Positions 7,360 through 15,476 of a stretch of DNA of 53,474 nucleotides are shown here, in pieces. Below the pieces are notes generated by a model. The model was not told where the DNA came from, made no database searches, and was given only the letters and a program-made list of their open reading frames with translations. The stretch's first letter is position 1. Every line of letters starts with the position of its first letter. This DNA comes from an uncultured Eubacteriales bacterium (lineage in GTDB: Bacteria > Bacillota > Clostridia > Christensenellales > CAG-138). The translations under genes were made by a program, and so were the position numbers. Where the stretch lies: NCBI GenBank assembly GCA_902801845.1, contig CADCJW010000011.1:1-53474 (forward strand). Direction: 5' to 3'.

Positions 7360-9321
7360 ATGGAAAAGAGACCTTACTATATCACCACGGCTATCGCTTA
7401 CGCCTCGGCTACGCCCCACATCGGCAACGTGTACGAGATCGTGCTGGCGGACGCCATCGCCCGCTACAAGCGGTTCATGGGCTACGATGTGTTCTTCCAG
7501 ACCGGCACCGACGAGCACGGCCAGAAGATCGAGGAGAAGGCCCAGAAGGCGGGCCTTGCGCCCCAGGCCTACGTGGACAAGGTGGCCGGCGATATCCGGG
7601 ATATCTGGGATCTGATGAACACCTCCTACGACAAGTTCATCCGCACCACGGACAAGGACCACGAGCAGAAGGTCCAACGCATCTTCAAGAAGCTTTACGA
7701 CCAGGGCGACATTTACAAGGGCGCCTACGAGGGCATGTACTGCACGCCCTGCGAGTCCTTTTTCACCGCCTCCCAGCTCAAGGACGGCCGCTGCCCCGAC
7801 TGCGGCGGCGAGGTGAAGCCCGCCAAGGAGGAGGCCTACTTCTTCAAGATGAGCAAGTACGCCCCCCGGCTCATCGACTACATCAACCAGCATCCCGAGT
7901 TCATCCAGCCCGTGGCCCGGAAGAACGAGATGATGAACAACTTCCTGCTGCCCGGGCTCCAGGATCTGTGCGTGTCCCGGTCCAGCTTCAAATGGGGCAT
8001 CCCCGTGGACTTCGATCCCAAGCACGTGGTCTATGTGTGGCTGGACGCCCTGACGAACTACATCACTGGCATCGGCTACGAGCCCGACGGGGAGAGCACG
8101 GACCAGTTCAAGAAGCTCTGGCCCGCGGATTTGCACCTCATCGGCAAGGACATCATCCGCTTCCATACCATCTACTGGCCCATCTTCCTGATGGCTCTCG
8201 ATCTCCCGCTGCCCAAGCAGGTATTCGGCCACCCCTGGCTCCTCATGAACGAGGGGAAGATGAGCAAGTCCAAGGGGAACGTTATGTACGCCCACGACCT
8301 GGTGAAGCTCTTCGGCGTGGACGCGGTACGCTACTTCCTCATCCACGAGATGCCCTTCGACAGCGACGGCAACTGCACCTACGAGCTGCTGGTGGAGCGG
8401 CTGAACGCAGACCTGGCCAACACCCTGGGGAATCTGGTAAACCGGACCGTGGCCATGTCCAACAAGTATTTTTCCGGTGTGGTGGAGAAGACCGGCGCCC
8501 GGGAGGCCGTGGATGAGGAGCTGAAGGAGACCGCCACTGCAGCGGTGGGGAAGGTCACCGCCCGGATGGACGAGCTTCGGGTGGCGGACGCCATTACGGA
8601 GATCTTCAACCTCTTCAAGCGCTGCAACAAGTATATCGACGAGACCGCCCCCTGGACACTGGCCAAGGATCCCGCCAAGGCGGATCGGCTGAAGGAGGTC
8701 CTCTACAACCTGACCGAGAGCATCACCATCGGCGCCAGCCTTCTGGCCCCCTTCCTGCCGGATACGGCTGAGAAGATCCTTTCCGAGCTCAACGCCAACC
8801 CCCGGCCCTTCGACGGGCTCACGGATTTCGGCCTGTACCCCTCGGGGAACCGGGTGGCGGAGAAGCCGGAGATCCTCTTTGCCCGGCTGGACCTGAAGGA
8901 GGTGCTGGACAAGGTGGGCGTGAAGGAGGAGGCTCCCGCGGCCCCTGCGGCCCCCGCCGAGCCTGAGAAGCCGGCTTTGCCCCCCATCAAGGAGGAGATC
9001 AGCTACGACGACTTCATGAAGGTGGACCTGCGCCTCGCCAAGGTCATGGCCTGCGAGGAGGTCAAGAAGTCCAAGAAGCTCTTGAAGCTGACGCTGGACG
9101 TGGCCGGCGAGGAGCGGACCGTGGTCTCCGGCATCAAGAAGTGGTACGCCCCCCAGGATCTGGTGGGCAAGACCGTGGTGCTGGTGGCGAATTTGAAGCC
9201 CGCTACCCTATGCGGCGTGGAGAGCCGGGGCATGGTCCTGGCGGTCTCCGATCCCGCCGATGAGAACCTGGCCCTGATTGGCCCCTCCGCCGACATGCCT
9301 TCCGGCTACGTGGTCCGGTAA
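7360..9321 (+). CDS. metG: Methionyl-tRNA synthetase
   Basis: This 653-residue enzyme charges tRNA-Met. The catalytic domain shows the HIGH-like motif ATPHIGN, a four-Cys zinc knuckle (CTPC with CPDC about 20 residues later) and KMSKS (in GKMSKSKGN). An anticodon-binding helical domain follows, then an Ala/Pro-rich linker (about 525-545) and a C-terminal EMAP/Trbp111-type tRNA-binding domain (from DLRLAKVMACEE on). The ATG at 7360 is preceded by AAGGAGG at the right spacing; the in-frame TTG six bases earlier is too close to it. Only a small CCCGCC/GGCGGG hairpin lies upstream (7331-7344), and no T-box is visible. tatD follows downstream, a frequent pairing in Firmicutes. Confidence 0.96.
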   Translation: MEKRPYYITTAIAYASATPHIGNVYEIVLADAIARYKRFMGYDVFFQTGTDEHGQKIEEKAQKAGLAPQAYVDKVAGDIRDIWDLMNTSYDKFIRTTDKDHEQKVQRIFKKLYDQGDIYKGAYEGMYCTPCESFFTASQLKDGRCPDCGGEVKPAKEEAYFFKMSKYAPRLIDYINQHPEFIQPVARKNEMMNNFLLPGLQDLCVSRSSFKWGIPVDFDPKHVVYVWLDALTNYITGIGYEPDGESTDQFKKLWPADLHLIGKDIIRFHTIYWPIFLMALDLPLPKQVFGHPWLLMNEGKMSKSKGNVMYAHDLVKLFGVDAVRYFLIHEMPFDSDGNCTYELLVERLNADLANTLGNLVNRTVAMSNKYFSGVVEKTGAREAVDEELKETATAAVGKVTARMDELRVADAITEIFNLFKRCNKYIDETAPWTLAKDPAKADRLKEVLYNLTESITIGASLLAPFLPDTAEKILSELNANPRPFDGLTDFGLYPSGNRVAEKPEILFARLDLKEVLDKVGVKEEAPAAPAAPAEPEKPALPPIKEEISYDDFMKVDLRLAKVMACEEVKKSKKLLKLTLDVAGEERTVVSGIKKWYAPQDLVGKTVVLVANLKPATLCGVESRGMVLAVSDPADENLALIGPSADMPSGYVVR

Positions 9322-9334
9322 CGGGGGGGGGTTC

Positions 9335-9360
9335 GTCCCTTTTCTTGAAAGAAAAGGGAC
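9335..9360. repeat. Hairpin after metG
   Basis: GTCCCTTTTCT pairs perfectly with AGAAAAGGGAC around a TGAA loop (11 bp). Outer GTTC (9331-9334) and GAAC (9367-9370) could extend it. No T run follows on the plus strand. It resembles the short palindrome family but lacks the CTCTTC core, so membership is uncertain. Confidence 0.55.
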
Positions 9361-9434
9361 CCAAAAGAACTTCAAGAGGGGGGAGAGGTTTCGTTTGCGT
9401 CTCCCATATGCCTCGAATGACTTCTCTTTTTTCG

Positions 9435-9472
9435 GTACCTTTTTTCTCTTCTTCCGAAGAGAAAAAAGGTAC
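9435..9472. repeat. Short palindromic repeat upstream of tatD
   Basis: This is a perfect 17-bp palindrome (9435-9451 with 9456-9472) with core TTTTTTCTCTTC and outer GTACC/GGTAC. Its right edge is 22 nt from the tatD start codon, just before the SD. Confidence 0.75.
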
Positions 9473-9494
9473 AAATACTATAGAAGGGAGCCCT

Positions 9495-10262
9495 ATGGAC
9501 ATCTTTGACACCCACGCCCACTTGCTGGACGAGCATTTTGACGAGGATCGGGAGGCGCTGATCGCCTCCCTCAGCGACGTCGGCGTGAAGCTGGTCATGG
9601 AGGCCTGCACGGACCTCAAATATTTAGAGAAGCTGATCCCCTTCGTGGAGGCCTGGCCCATGATCTACGGGGCTGCGGGGCTGCACCCGGAGGAGCTGGG
9701 CCCCTATACGCTTTCGGACCTTACCGTGGTGGAAGCGGCCCTGGATCATCCCAAGATCAAGGCGGTGGGGGAGATCGGCCTCGATTATTACTGGCTCGAG
9801 AACCCGCCCCGGGAGGTCCAGCGGGCGTTCTTTGACGCTCAGCTTTCCCTGGCGGCGGCCCACCGTCTGCCCGTCATCATCCACGACCGGGAGGCCCACG
9901 GGGACACGGTGGACGTCCTAAGGGCCCACCGGGGCCGGGTGATGGGGGTCATGCACTGCTTCTCCGGCAGCTGGGAGACCGCCAAAGAATGTATGGACCT
10001 GGGCTTTTATCTGGGCTTCGGCGGATCGCTGACCTTTAAAAACGCCAAGAAGAACGTGGAGGTGGCGGCGAAGGCCCCCCTCGATCGGTTGGTCATAGAG
10101 ACCGACTGCCCCTACATGGCGCCCGTGCCCTGCCGCGGGCAGCGGAACGATCCTGGCAAGACCCGGTGGGTCCTGAAGAAGCTTTCCGAGATCCGGGGCA
10201 TGGGGGAGGAGGAGCTGGCACCGATCCTCTTTGAGAACGGGAAAAAGCTGTTCGGCATCTGA
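9495..10262 (+). CDS. TatD family metal-dependent hydrolase
   Basis: This 255-residue protein is a TatD-type TIM-barrel hydrolase, a family of metal-dependent DNases/exonucleases. Metal-binding motifs are visible in order: DTHAHL at the N-terminus, GEIGLDYY (Glu ligand), VIIHDREAH, MHCFSGS, and ETDCPYMAP (Asp) near the C-terminus. The start ATG at 9495 has an AGAAGGGAG SD; longer in-frame upstream sequence is the palindrome and is not coding. It lies downstream of metG, but the repeat-filled 173-nt gap may separate their expression. It is probably TatD/YabD-like; the physiological substrate is uncertain. Confidence 0.92.
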   Translation: MDIFDTHAHLLDEHFDEDREALIASLSDVGVKLVMEACTDLKYLEKLIPFVEAWPMIYGAAGLHPEELGPYTLSDLTVVEAALDHPKIKAVGEIGLDYYWLENPPREVQRAFFDAQLSLAAAHRLPVIIHDREAHGDTVDVLRAHRGRVMGVMHCFSGSWETAKECMDLGFYLGFGGSLTFKNAKKNVEVAAKAPLDRLVIETDCPYMAPVPCRGQRNDPGKTRWVLKKLSEIRGMGEEELAPILFENGKKLFGI

Positions 10263-10319
10263 GCATGTATCGTCGATGCGGAGGAGAGGCCCTCCGTTTC
10301 CTTGTTTATACAAAAGATG

Positions 10320-10348
10320 TTGACAAATTATTCGAAGATTTGTACAAT
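10320..10348 (+). promoter_or_regulatory. Promoter with embedded inverted repeat upstream of gntP
   Basis: TTGACA (10320-10325), a 17-nt spacer and TACAAT (10343-10348) form a near-consensus promoter. ACAAAT (10322-10327) and ATTTGT are inverted around a 9-nt centre inside the promoter, so a repressor could bind there. The regulator is not in the window. Confidence 0.75.
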
Positions 10349-10392
10349 TTACACGTGTTCACAGCACAAAAAAGCAAGGAGGAATCTTTTGT

Positions 10393-11751
10393 ATGACAGG
10401 CGTTGCGCTTATCATCGCGTTCGTCGTGGCCATCGTGGCCATGATCCTGCTCATCTCCAAGCTGAAGGTACATCCCTTCCTGGCGATCATGGGCATCTCT
10501 CTCGTCCTGGCCATCCTGGCCGGCATCCCGCTGACCCAGATCCCCGGCGTCATCGGCGCGGGCTTCTCGGGCACCTTCTCTTCCATCGGTATCGTCATCA
10601 TCCTGGGCGCCTTCATCGGCGCGGTGCTGGAGAAGACCGGCGCTGCATTGAAGCTGGCTGACATGGTCATCTCCCTGGTGGGTGAAAAGAACCCGGAACT
10701 GGCCATCGAGCTCATGGGCTGGGTGGTTTCCATCCCCGTGTTCTGCGATTCCGGCTTCGTCATTTTGAACCCCATCCGTAAGGCCCTGGTGAAGCGGACC
10801 GGGAAGTCCAGCGTGGCCATGACCGTGTGCCTGTCCTGCGGTCTGTACATCGCCCACGTGTTCATCCCCCCCACGCCAGGCCCCATCGCCGCGGCGCAGA
10901 CCCTGGGTGTGGGCGAGTCCCTGCTGCTGGTCATCGGCATGGGCGTCCTTTGCTCCATCCTGCCCTTGATCGCCGGCCTCGTCTATGCCAAGATCATCGG
11001 TAAGAAGATCAAGAGCGCCGATGAAATCACCGACAACGGCGAGGTGGTCAAGACCTATGAGGAGCTGAAGGCTGAGTTCGGCAAGCTCCCCGGTGGCTTC
11101 AACGCCATTGCGCCCCTGATCGTGCCCATCCTGCTCATGGCCCTTTCTTCCATCTCTTCCATGGCCAAGTGGGAAGGTGTTTTCGCCACCCTGTGCACCT
11201 TCCTGGGCACTCCCATCATGGCTCTTGCCGTGGGCGCCATCCTGGCCATCATCCAGCTGTTCTCCGCGGGCAAGAAGGCTGACTTCTACAACCTGACCAA
11301 CGAGACCTTGAAGACCGTGGGCCCCATCCTCTTCGTCACCGCTGCCGGCGGCGTCCTGGGCAAGGTCATCTCCTCTTCCGACATGGTGAACTTCATCACC
11401 GAGCATGCGTCCGTGCTCCAGACCATGGGCATCTTCTTCCCGTTCCTGCTGGCGGCCATCCTCAAGAGCGCTCAGGGTTCCTCCACGGTGGCCATCACCA
11501 CTACGGCGGGCATCGTGGCGCCCCTTCTGGGCATCCTTGGCTTCACCACGCCGGTGGAGATCTCCCTGGTGGTCATGGCCATCGGCGCCGGCGCCATGAC
11601 CGTGTCCCATGCCAACGACTCCTACTTCTGGGTGGTTACCAACTTCGGTGACATGACCCCCGAGCAGGGCTACAAGACCCAGACCCTCATGACCTTGGTC
11701 ATCGGCCTTGCGTCCATGGTGGAGATCTTCGTTTTGAACCTGATCTTCTAA
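10393..11751 (+). CDS. GntP family gluconate/glycerate-type permease
   Basis: This 452-residue integral membrane protein is built almost entirely of hydrophobic segments (about 12 or more) and belongs to the GntP (gluconate:H+ symporter) family. Family-typical stretches include the N-terminal FVVAIVAMILLISKLKVHPF, the VFCDSGFVILNPI loop, the FIPPTPGPIAAA loop and a C-terminal GAGAMTVSHANDSYFWVV segment. A clear GGAGG SD lies 10 nt upstream. The next gene is a glycerate kinase, so glycerate is the most likely substrate; gluconate or a related sugar acid is possible. The two genes are separated by three hairpins. Confidence 0.9.
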   Translation: MTGVALIIAFVVAIVAMILLISKLKVHPFLAIMGISLVLAILAGIPLTQIPGVIGAGFSGTFSSIGIVIILGAFIGAVLEKTGAALKLADMVISLVGEKNPELAIELMGWVVSIPVFCDSGFVILNPIRKALVKRTGKSSVAMTVCLSCGLYIAHVFIPPTPGPIAAAQTLGVGESLLLVIGMGVLCSILPLIAGLVYAKIIGKKIKSADEITDNGEVVKTYEELKAEFGKLPGGFNAIAPLIVPILLMALSSISSMAKWEGVFATLCTFLGTPIMALAVGAILAIIQLFSAGKKADFYNLTNETLKTVGPILFVTAAGGVLGKVISSSDMVNFITEHASVLQTMGIFFPFLLAAILKSAQGSSTVAITTTAGIVAPLLGILGFTTPVEISLVVMAIGAGAMTVSHANDSYFWVVTNFGDMTPEQGYKTQTLMTLVIGLASMVEIFVLNLIF

Positions 11752-11765
11752 AGTTGATTCTCTTT

Positions 11766-11802
11766 GCGACTTTTTCTCTTCTGCGTGAAGAGAAAAAGTC
11801 GC
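11766..11802. repeat. Short palindromic repeat, first of three between gntP and glycerate kinase
   Basis: This is a perfect 16-bp palindrome with core TTTTTCTCTTC and outer GCGAC/GTCGC, 14 bases after the gntP stop. No T tail follows on the plus strand. Confidence 0.75.
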
Positions 11803-11813
11803 CCAAAAAGCGA

Positions 11814-11842
11814 AGCGCAAAACGGATATCCGTTTTTGCGCT
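11814..11842. repeat. Middle hairpin in the gntP-glycerate kinase gap
   Basis: AGCGCAAAACGGAT is followed by its near-complement ATCCGTTTTTGCGCT, leaving one extra T in the right arm. The sequence differs from the flanking palindromes. Confidence 0.5.
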
Positions 11843-11875
11843 ATCCCTCATGGATCTCTTGAGCTTTTCTTTTTC

Positions 11876-11914
11876 GTGCCCCTTTTTCTTTTCACCGAAA
11901 AGAAAAAGGGGCAC
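11876..11914. repeat. Short palindromic repeat upstream of glycerate kinase
   Basis: This is a perfect 18-bp palindrome (11876-11893 with 11897-11914) with a 3-nt loop, core TTTTTCTTTTC and outer GTGCCCC/GGGGCAC. Its right edge is 21 nt before the start codon, just upstream of the SD. Confidence 0.78.
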
Positions 11915-11935
11915 AACAAAAAACGGAGGTACCCT

Positions 11936-13171
11936 ATGGATAAGGTTTTACGTTCCCATGCGGACCTGATCGTCAAAGAGGCCATCGCCGCCGTGCAGCC
12001 GGACGCTGCCGTGCAGCGGGCCCTGAAACAGATGACCTTCCCTGGTCGGGTTCTGCTGGTGGCAGCGGGCAAGGCAGCCTGGCAGATGGCCAAGGCCGCA
12101 TCCGACGCCCTGGGCAGCCGCATCGAAAAGGGCGTGGTGGTGACCAAGTACGACCACGTCATGGGCCCCATCGCCAACTTCGATTGCTTCGAGGCAGGCC
12201 ATCCCGTGCCCGACGAGAACTCCTTCAAGGGCACTCAGGCGGCTCTCGATCTGGTGAGCAACCTCAGCGACAGGGATACGGTGCTCTTTCTCCTCTCCGG
12301 CGGCGGCAGCGCCCTGTTTGAAAAGCCCCTGGTGGAACCGGCGGAGCTCCAGGACATCACGGGCCAGCTTTTGGCCTGCGGGGCGGACATCACCGAGATC
12401 AACACCATCCGCAAGCGGCTCTCCCAGGTGAAGGGCGGTCGGTTCGCCCAGCTGTGCTGGCCGGCGAAGGTGGAGGCGGTGATCCTCTCCGACATTCTGG
12501 GCGACCCCCTGGACATGATCGCTTCCGGGCCTGCCTGCCCCGATTCCACCACGGCGGAGGACGCCCAGCGGATCGCCAAGAAATACGATTTGAAGATGAG
12601 CGACGCCGCGCGGAACCTGCTCTCCGTGGAGACGCCCAAGGCTCTCGATAACGTGCGCTCCCAGATCAACGGCAGCGTACGGGAGCTGTGCGCGGCGGCG
12701 GCACGGACCTGTGAGAGGCTGGGGTATACGCCCATCCTGCTGACGGATCAGCTCTGCTGCCAGGCCAAGGAGGCCGGGAGCTTTATGGCGTCCATCCTGA
12801 AGACCCATGAGAACGACGGCCTGTCGCTGGCCTTCATCGCCGGCGGCGAGACCGTGGTGAAGCTGACGGGGAAGGGCCTGGGCGGCCGGAACCAGGAGCT
12901 GGCTCTTTCCGCGGCGTCCGGCATCGCCGGGATGCCCGGGGCGGCGGTCTTCTCCGTGGGCAGCGACGGCACCGACGGGCCCACCGACGCGGCGGGCGGG
13001 TATGCTGACGGGGAGACCCGGGGCGAGCTGCTGGACAAGGGCGTCGTCATCGACGACGTGCTCCAGAACAACGACGCGTACCATGCGCTCCAAAAGGTGG
13101 GCGGCCTCATCATGACCGGCCCCACCGGCACCAACGTGAACGACGTGGCCGTGGCGTTGCTGAGGAGATAA
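11936..13171 (+). CDS. Glycerate 2-kinase (type-2, MOFRL family)
   Basis: This 411-residue enzyme phosphorylates D-glycerate, by family knowledge to 2-phosphoglycerate, feeding glycolysis. The N-terminal DUF4147-type domain has the LLSGGGSALFEKP motif (about 119-131) and the C-terminal MOFRL domain contains GGRNQELAL, DGTDGPTDAAGG and PTGTNVNDV. Length is normal for the family. GGAGG sits 6-7 nt before the ATG. The preceding GntP permease would import the substrate, so the pair forms a small uptake-and-activation unit. Confidence 0.92.
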   Translation: MDKVLRSHADLIVKEAIAAVQPDAAVQRALKQMTFPGRVLLVAAGKAAWQMAKAASDALGSRIEKGVVVTKYDHVMGPIANFDCFEAGHPVPDENSFKGTQAALDLVSNLSDRDTVLFLLSGGGSALFEKPLVEPAELQDITGQLLACGADITEINTIRKRLSQVKGGRFAQLCWPAKVEAVILSDILGDPLDMIASGPACPDSTTAEDAQRIAKKYDLKMSDAARNLLSVETPKALDNVRSQINGSVRELCAAAARTCERLGYTPILLTDQLCCQAKEAGSFMASILKTHENDGLSLAFIAGGETVVKLTGKGLGGRNQELALSAASGIAGMPGAAVFSVGSDGTDGPTDAAGGYADGETRGELLDKGVVIDDVLQNNDAYHALQKVGGLIMTGPTGTNVNDVAVALLRR

Positions 13172-13202
13172 AGGCTTTCCTTTGCCGCTTTTCCTGAAAC
13201 AT

Positions 13203-13245
13203 AAAAAGGAGTATAGCTTCCCGAATCGAAGCTACACTCCTTTTT
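13203..13245. terminator. Bidirectional terminator between convergent genes
   Basis: An A5-GGAGT/TAGCTTC arm pairs with GAAGCTA/ACTCC-T5 with one mismatch and a 7-nt loop. A and T runs flank it on both sides. It lies between the glycerate kinase and thrH stop codons, which face each other. Confidence 0.88.
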
Positions 13246-13258
13246 TATTGGTTCCTCC

Positions 13259-13861
13259 TTATTCCAGGACCTCCGTGATAGCCGCCAGAAGGTCGTCATA
13301 GGCGGTGAAGGCGGGAAGCTGGGGATAGGTCGCTTTGATTTTGTCCGTGGTGCGGAAAAGGAAGCCCGCCTTGCTGACCAGGAGCATGTCGATGTCGTTG
13401 TAGCTGTCGCCTACGGCGATGGTCTCGAAGCCCACGCTTTGGAGGGCCCGGACGGTGGAGAGCTTGGAATCCTTGCAGCGCATGCGGATGTCCGTGAGCT
13501 CACCGGTGGGCGAAACGGCCAGGGAATTGCAGAAGATGGTGGGCCGGCCCAGCTTTTCTAAAAGGGGCTTGGCAAACTCCGCAAAGGTGTCGCTCAGGAT
13601 CACCACCTGGGCCCGGTCTCTCAGCGCGTCCAAAAATCCCTGGGCGCCGGGCAGAGGGTCGATCCTCTCGATGACGGCCTGGATCTCCTTTAAACCCAGC
13701 CCGTGATCCTTCAGGATGCCCATGCGCCAGTACATGAGCTTGCGGTAGTCCGGCTCGTCCCGGGTGGTGCGCTTGAGCTCCGGTATGCCGCTGACCCGAG
13801 AAAACTCGATCCAGATCTCCGGCGTCAGCACGCCTTCCATATCCAAACAGACCAGATCCAT
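13259..13861 (-). CDS. thrH: ThrH, phosphoserine phosphatase / homoserine phosphotransferase
   Basis: This 200-residue HAD-family protein closely resembles Pseudomonas ThrH along its length. It begins CLDMEGVLTPEIWIEF (the ThrH form of HAD motif I), then shows TTRDEPDY, motif II VILSDTF, a KDSK lysine and motif III/IV GDSYND. ThrH can move phosphate from phosphoserine to homoserine, making the threonine synthase substrate. It starts 1 nt after the thrC stop, with its AAGGAG SD inside the thrC end, so the two are coupled. No ThrB-type homoserine kinase is in the window. This context supports a role in threonine synthesis and makes simple serine production less likely. It ends at a shared terminator. 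Confidence 0.9.
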   Translation of the reverse strand: MDLVCLDMEGVLTPEIWIEFSRVSGIPELKRTTRDEPDYRKLMYWRMGILKDHGLGLKEIQAVIERIDPLPGAQGFLDALRDRAQVVILSDTFAEFAKPLLEKLGRPTIFCNSLAVSPTGELTDIRMRCKDSKLSTVRALQSVGFETIAVGDSYNDIDMLLVSKAGFLFRTTDKIKATYPQLPAFTAYDDLLAAITEVLE

Positions 13862-13862
13862 A

Positions 13863-15350
13863 CTACCACTCCTTCTGCACGGCTTTTTCCAGAACGTAGC
13901 TCAGCATATCCTTGGGTTCGATCACGTCTCGATGCCGCACGGGGCGCTCCCTAAGGCCCCGCAGATTCCTGGGCAGGGGCACGCCCGTGCTTTTTTCCAA
14001 CCGATCCATGGCGGCAAACTCGTCCGCGCCCGGATCCTCCCCCAGGGCTTCCAGCACCGCCGCCGGGAATTTGTAGGGGGAAGCCGTGGACAGGATCACC
14101 ACGGGGGCGTGGCCGGGGCAAGCGGCCTTGTACCGCTGGGCCGCATCATAGGCCACCGCCGTATGGGTATCCATCAGATAGCCATACTTCTGCCAAACCG
14201 CTCCGATAGTCCGCTTGGTCCCCTTATCGTCGCAGCAGGCGGCAAAAAACAGGTCGTCCAACCGCTTTTTGAGGGACGGCGGCACCTGATAGGCCCCGGT
14301 TTTCGCCAGGGAGGCCATGAGCCTGGCCACCAGATCCGTGTCATGGGAGAGCAGGAACAGCAGCCTCTCCAGATTGCTGGACACCAGGATGTCCATGGAA
14401 GGCGAGACCGTCTTAAAGAAGGGCCGGTTTCGATCATAGACGCCGGTGGCAAAGAAGTCGGTCAGGATGTTGTTGGCGTTGGAAGCGCACACCAGCTTGC
14501 CTACGGGAAGACCCAGGCACTTGGCAAAGTACCCGGCCAGGATGTCCCCAAAGTTGCCCGTGGGAACCACGAAATCCACGGGATCGCCCAAGGCGATCCG
14601 GCCCTTCCGGATCAGGTCCCCATAGGCCCGGAAGTAATAAACAACCTGGGGTGCCAGCCGGCCGATGTTGATGGAGTTGGCGGAGGAGAGGCGCACACCC
14701 TTTCCCTTAAGCAGCTCCTGCTGCTCCACCGCGGCAAAGATGCCCTTGACGCCGGTCTGGGCGTCGTCGAAGTTTCCCCGCACCGCGCAGACGCAGACGT
14801 TGTCCCCGTCCTGGGTGGCCATCTGGGCCTGCTGCACGGGGCTGACCCCGCCGTAGGGATAGAAGACCATGATCCTGGTGCCGGGCACGTTCCGAAAGCC
14901 TGCCATGGCTGCCTTGCCGGTGTCGCCGCTGGTGGCCGTCAGGATCAGGATATCGTCGCTCACACCGCACTTTTCTCGGGCGGCGGTCATGAGCACCGGC
15001 AGCATGGACAAAGCTACGTCCTTAAAGGCGCTGGTAGGTCCGCGAAACAGCTCCAAAACGGTATCGTCCCCCACGGCCACCGTGGGCGTCAGCTCGTCGG
15101 TCTCAAACTTGCCCGCATAGGCCCGGCGGACCAGATCGTCCATCTCCGTTTCCGAAAAGGACGGCAGCAGGGCCGCCAATATCTTCACCGCCATGGCCTG
15201 GGTGGATAGGGGCAGCACCGCCTTCCAGTCGAAATTCAGGCCGTTCAGAGAGTCGGGGCTATAGAGCCCTCCGTCCTTGGCCATGCCGTCCAGGATCGCC
15301 TGGGCACTGGACGCCCGTATGTCGTTGTTCCGTGTGCTTTGGTAGATCAT
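13863..15350 (-). CDS. thrC: Threonine synthase
   Basis: This 495-residue PLP enzyme converts O-phosphohomoserine to threonine. It shows the N-terminal STRNND motif of the long ThrC class, the PLP lysine in GPTSAFKDVAL, TATSGDTGKAA and the phosphate-loop region PTGNFGDILAG. Starting at 15350 gives MIYQSTRNND, matching the usual ThrC N-terminus; an AGGAGG is present but only 3 nt upstream, an unusually short spacing. A longer in-frame start at 15416 would lie upstream of the predicted transcription start and is unlikely. It is divergent from hom and followed by thrH. Confidence 0.95.
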   Translation of the reverse strand: MIYQSTRNNDIRASSAQAILDGMAKDGGLYSPDSLNGLNFDWKAVLPLSTQAMAVKILAALLPSFSETEMDDLVRRAYAGKFETDELTPTVAVGDDTVLELFRGPTSAFKDVALSMLPVLMTAAREKCGVSDDILILTATSGDTGKAAMAGFRNVPGTRIMVFYPYGGVSPVQQAQMATQDGDNVCVCAVRGNFDDAQTGVKGIFAAVEQQELLKGKGVRLSSANSINIGRLAPQVVYYFRAYGDLIRKGRIALGDPVDFVVPTGNFGDILAGYFAKCLGLPVGKLVCASNANNILTDFFATGVYDRNRPFFKTVSPSMDILVSSNLERLLFLLSHDTDLVARLMASLAKTGAYQVPPSLKKRLDDLFFAACCDDKGTKRTIGAVWQKYGYLMDTHTAVAYDAAQRYKAACPGHAPVVILSTASPYKFPAAVLEALGEDPGADEFAAMDRLEKSTGVPLPRNLRGLRERPVRHRDVIEPKDMLSYVLEKAVQKEW

Positions 15351-15375
15351 GATCCTCCTGATGCCCAAAAAAGGC

Positions 15376-15404
15376 TTGTGTTTTGTTGGGACATATGATA
15401 TATT
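15376..15404 (+). promoter_or_regulatory. Promoter for hom (overlaps the thrC promoter)
   Basis: TTGTGT (15376-15381), 17 nt, then TATATT (15399-15404). The -10 overlaps that of the opposite promoter. Confidence 0.5.
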
Positions 15405-15423
15405 GTCTCCATGCAAAAGTCAA
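15395..15423 (-). promoter_or_regulatory. Promoter for thrC-thrH
   Basis: On the minus strand TTGACT (15418-15423), 17 nt, then TATCAT (15395-15400). Transcription would start near 15388, giving a leader of about 40 nt. Confidence 0.65.
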
Positions 15424-15476
15424 GTGTTTTTCTCTCGCGGACAAAAGCGGGGAAGGAAACAGGGAAGGAGGACGGC

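Noticed and set aside
9335..11914. Intergenic palindromes as ordinary intrinsic terminators
   Set aside because: No T run follows the stems on the relevant strand, and several sit directly before start codons, where a terminator would silence the next gene.
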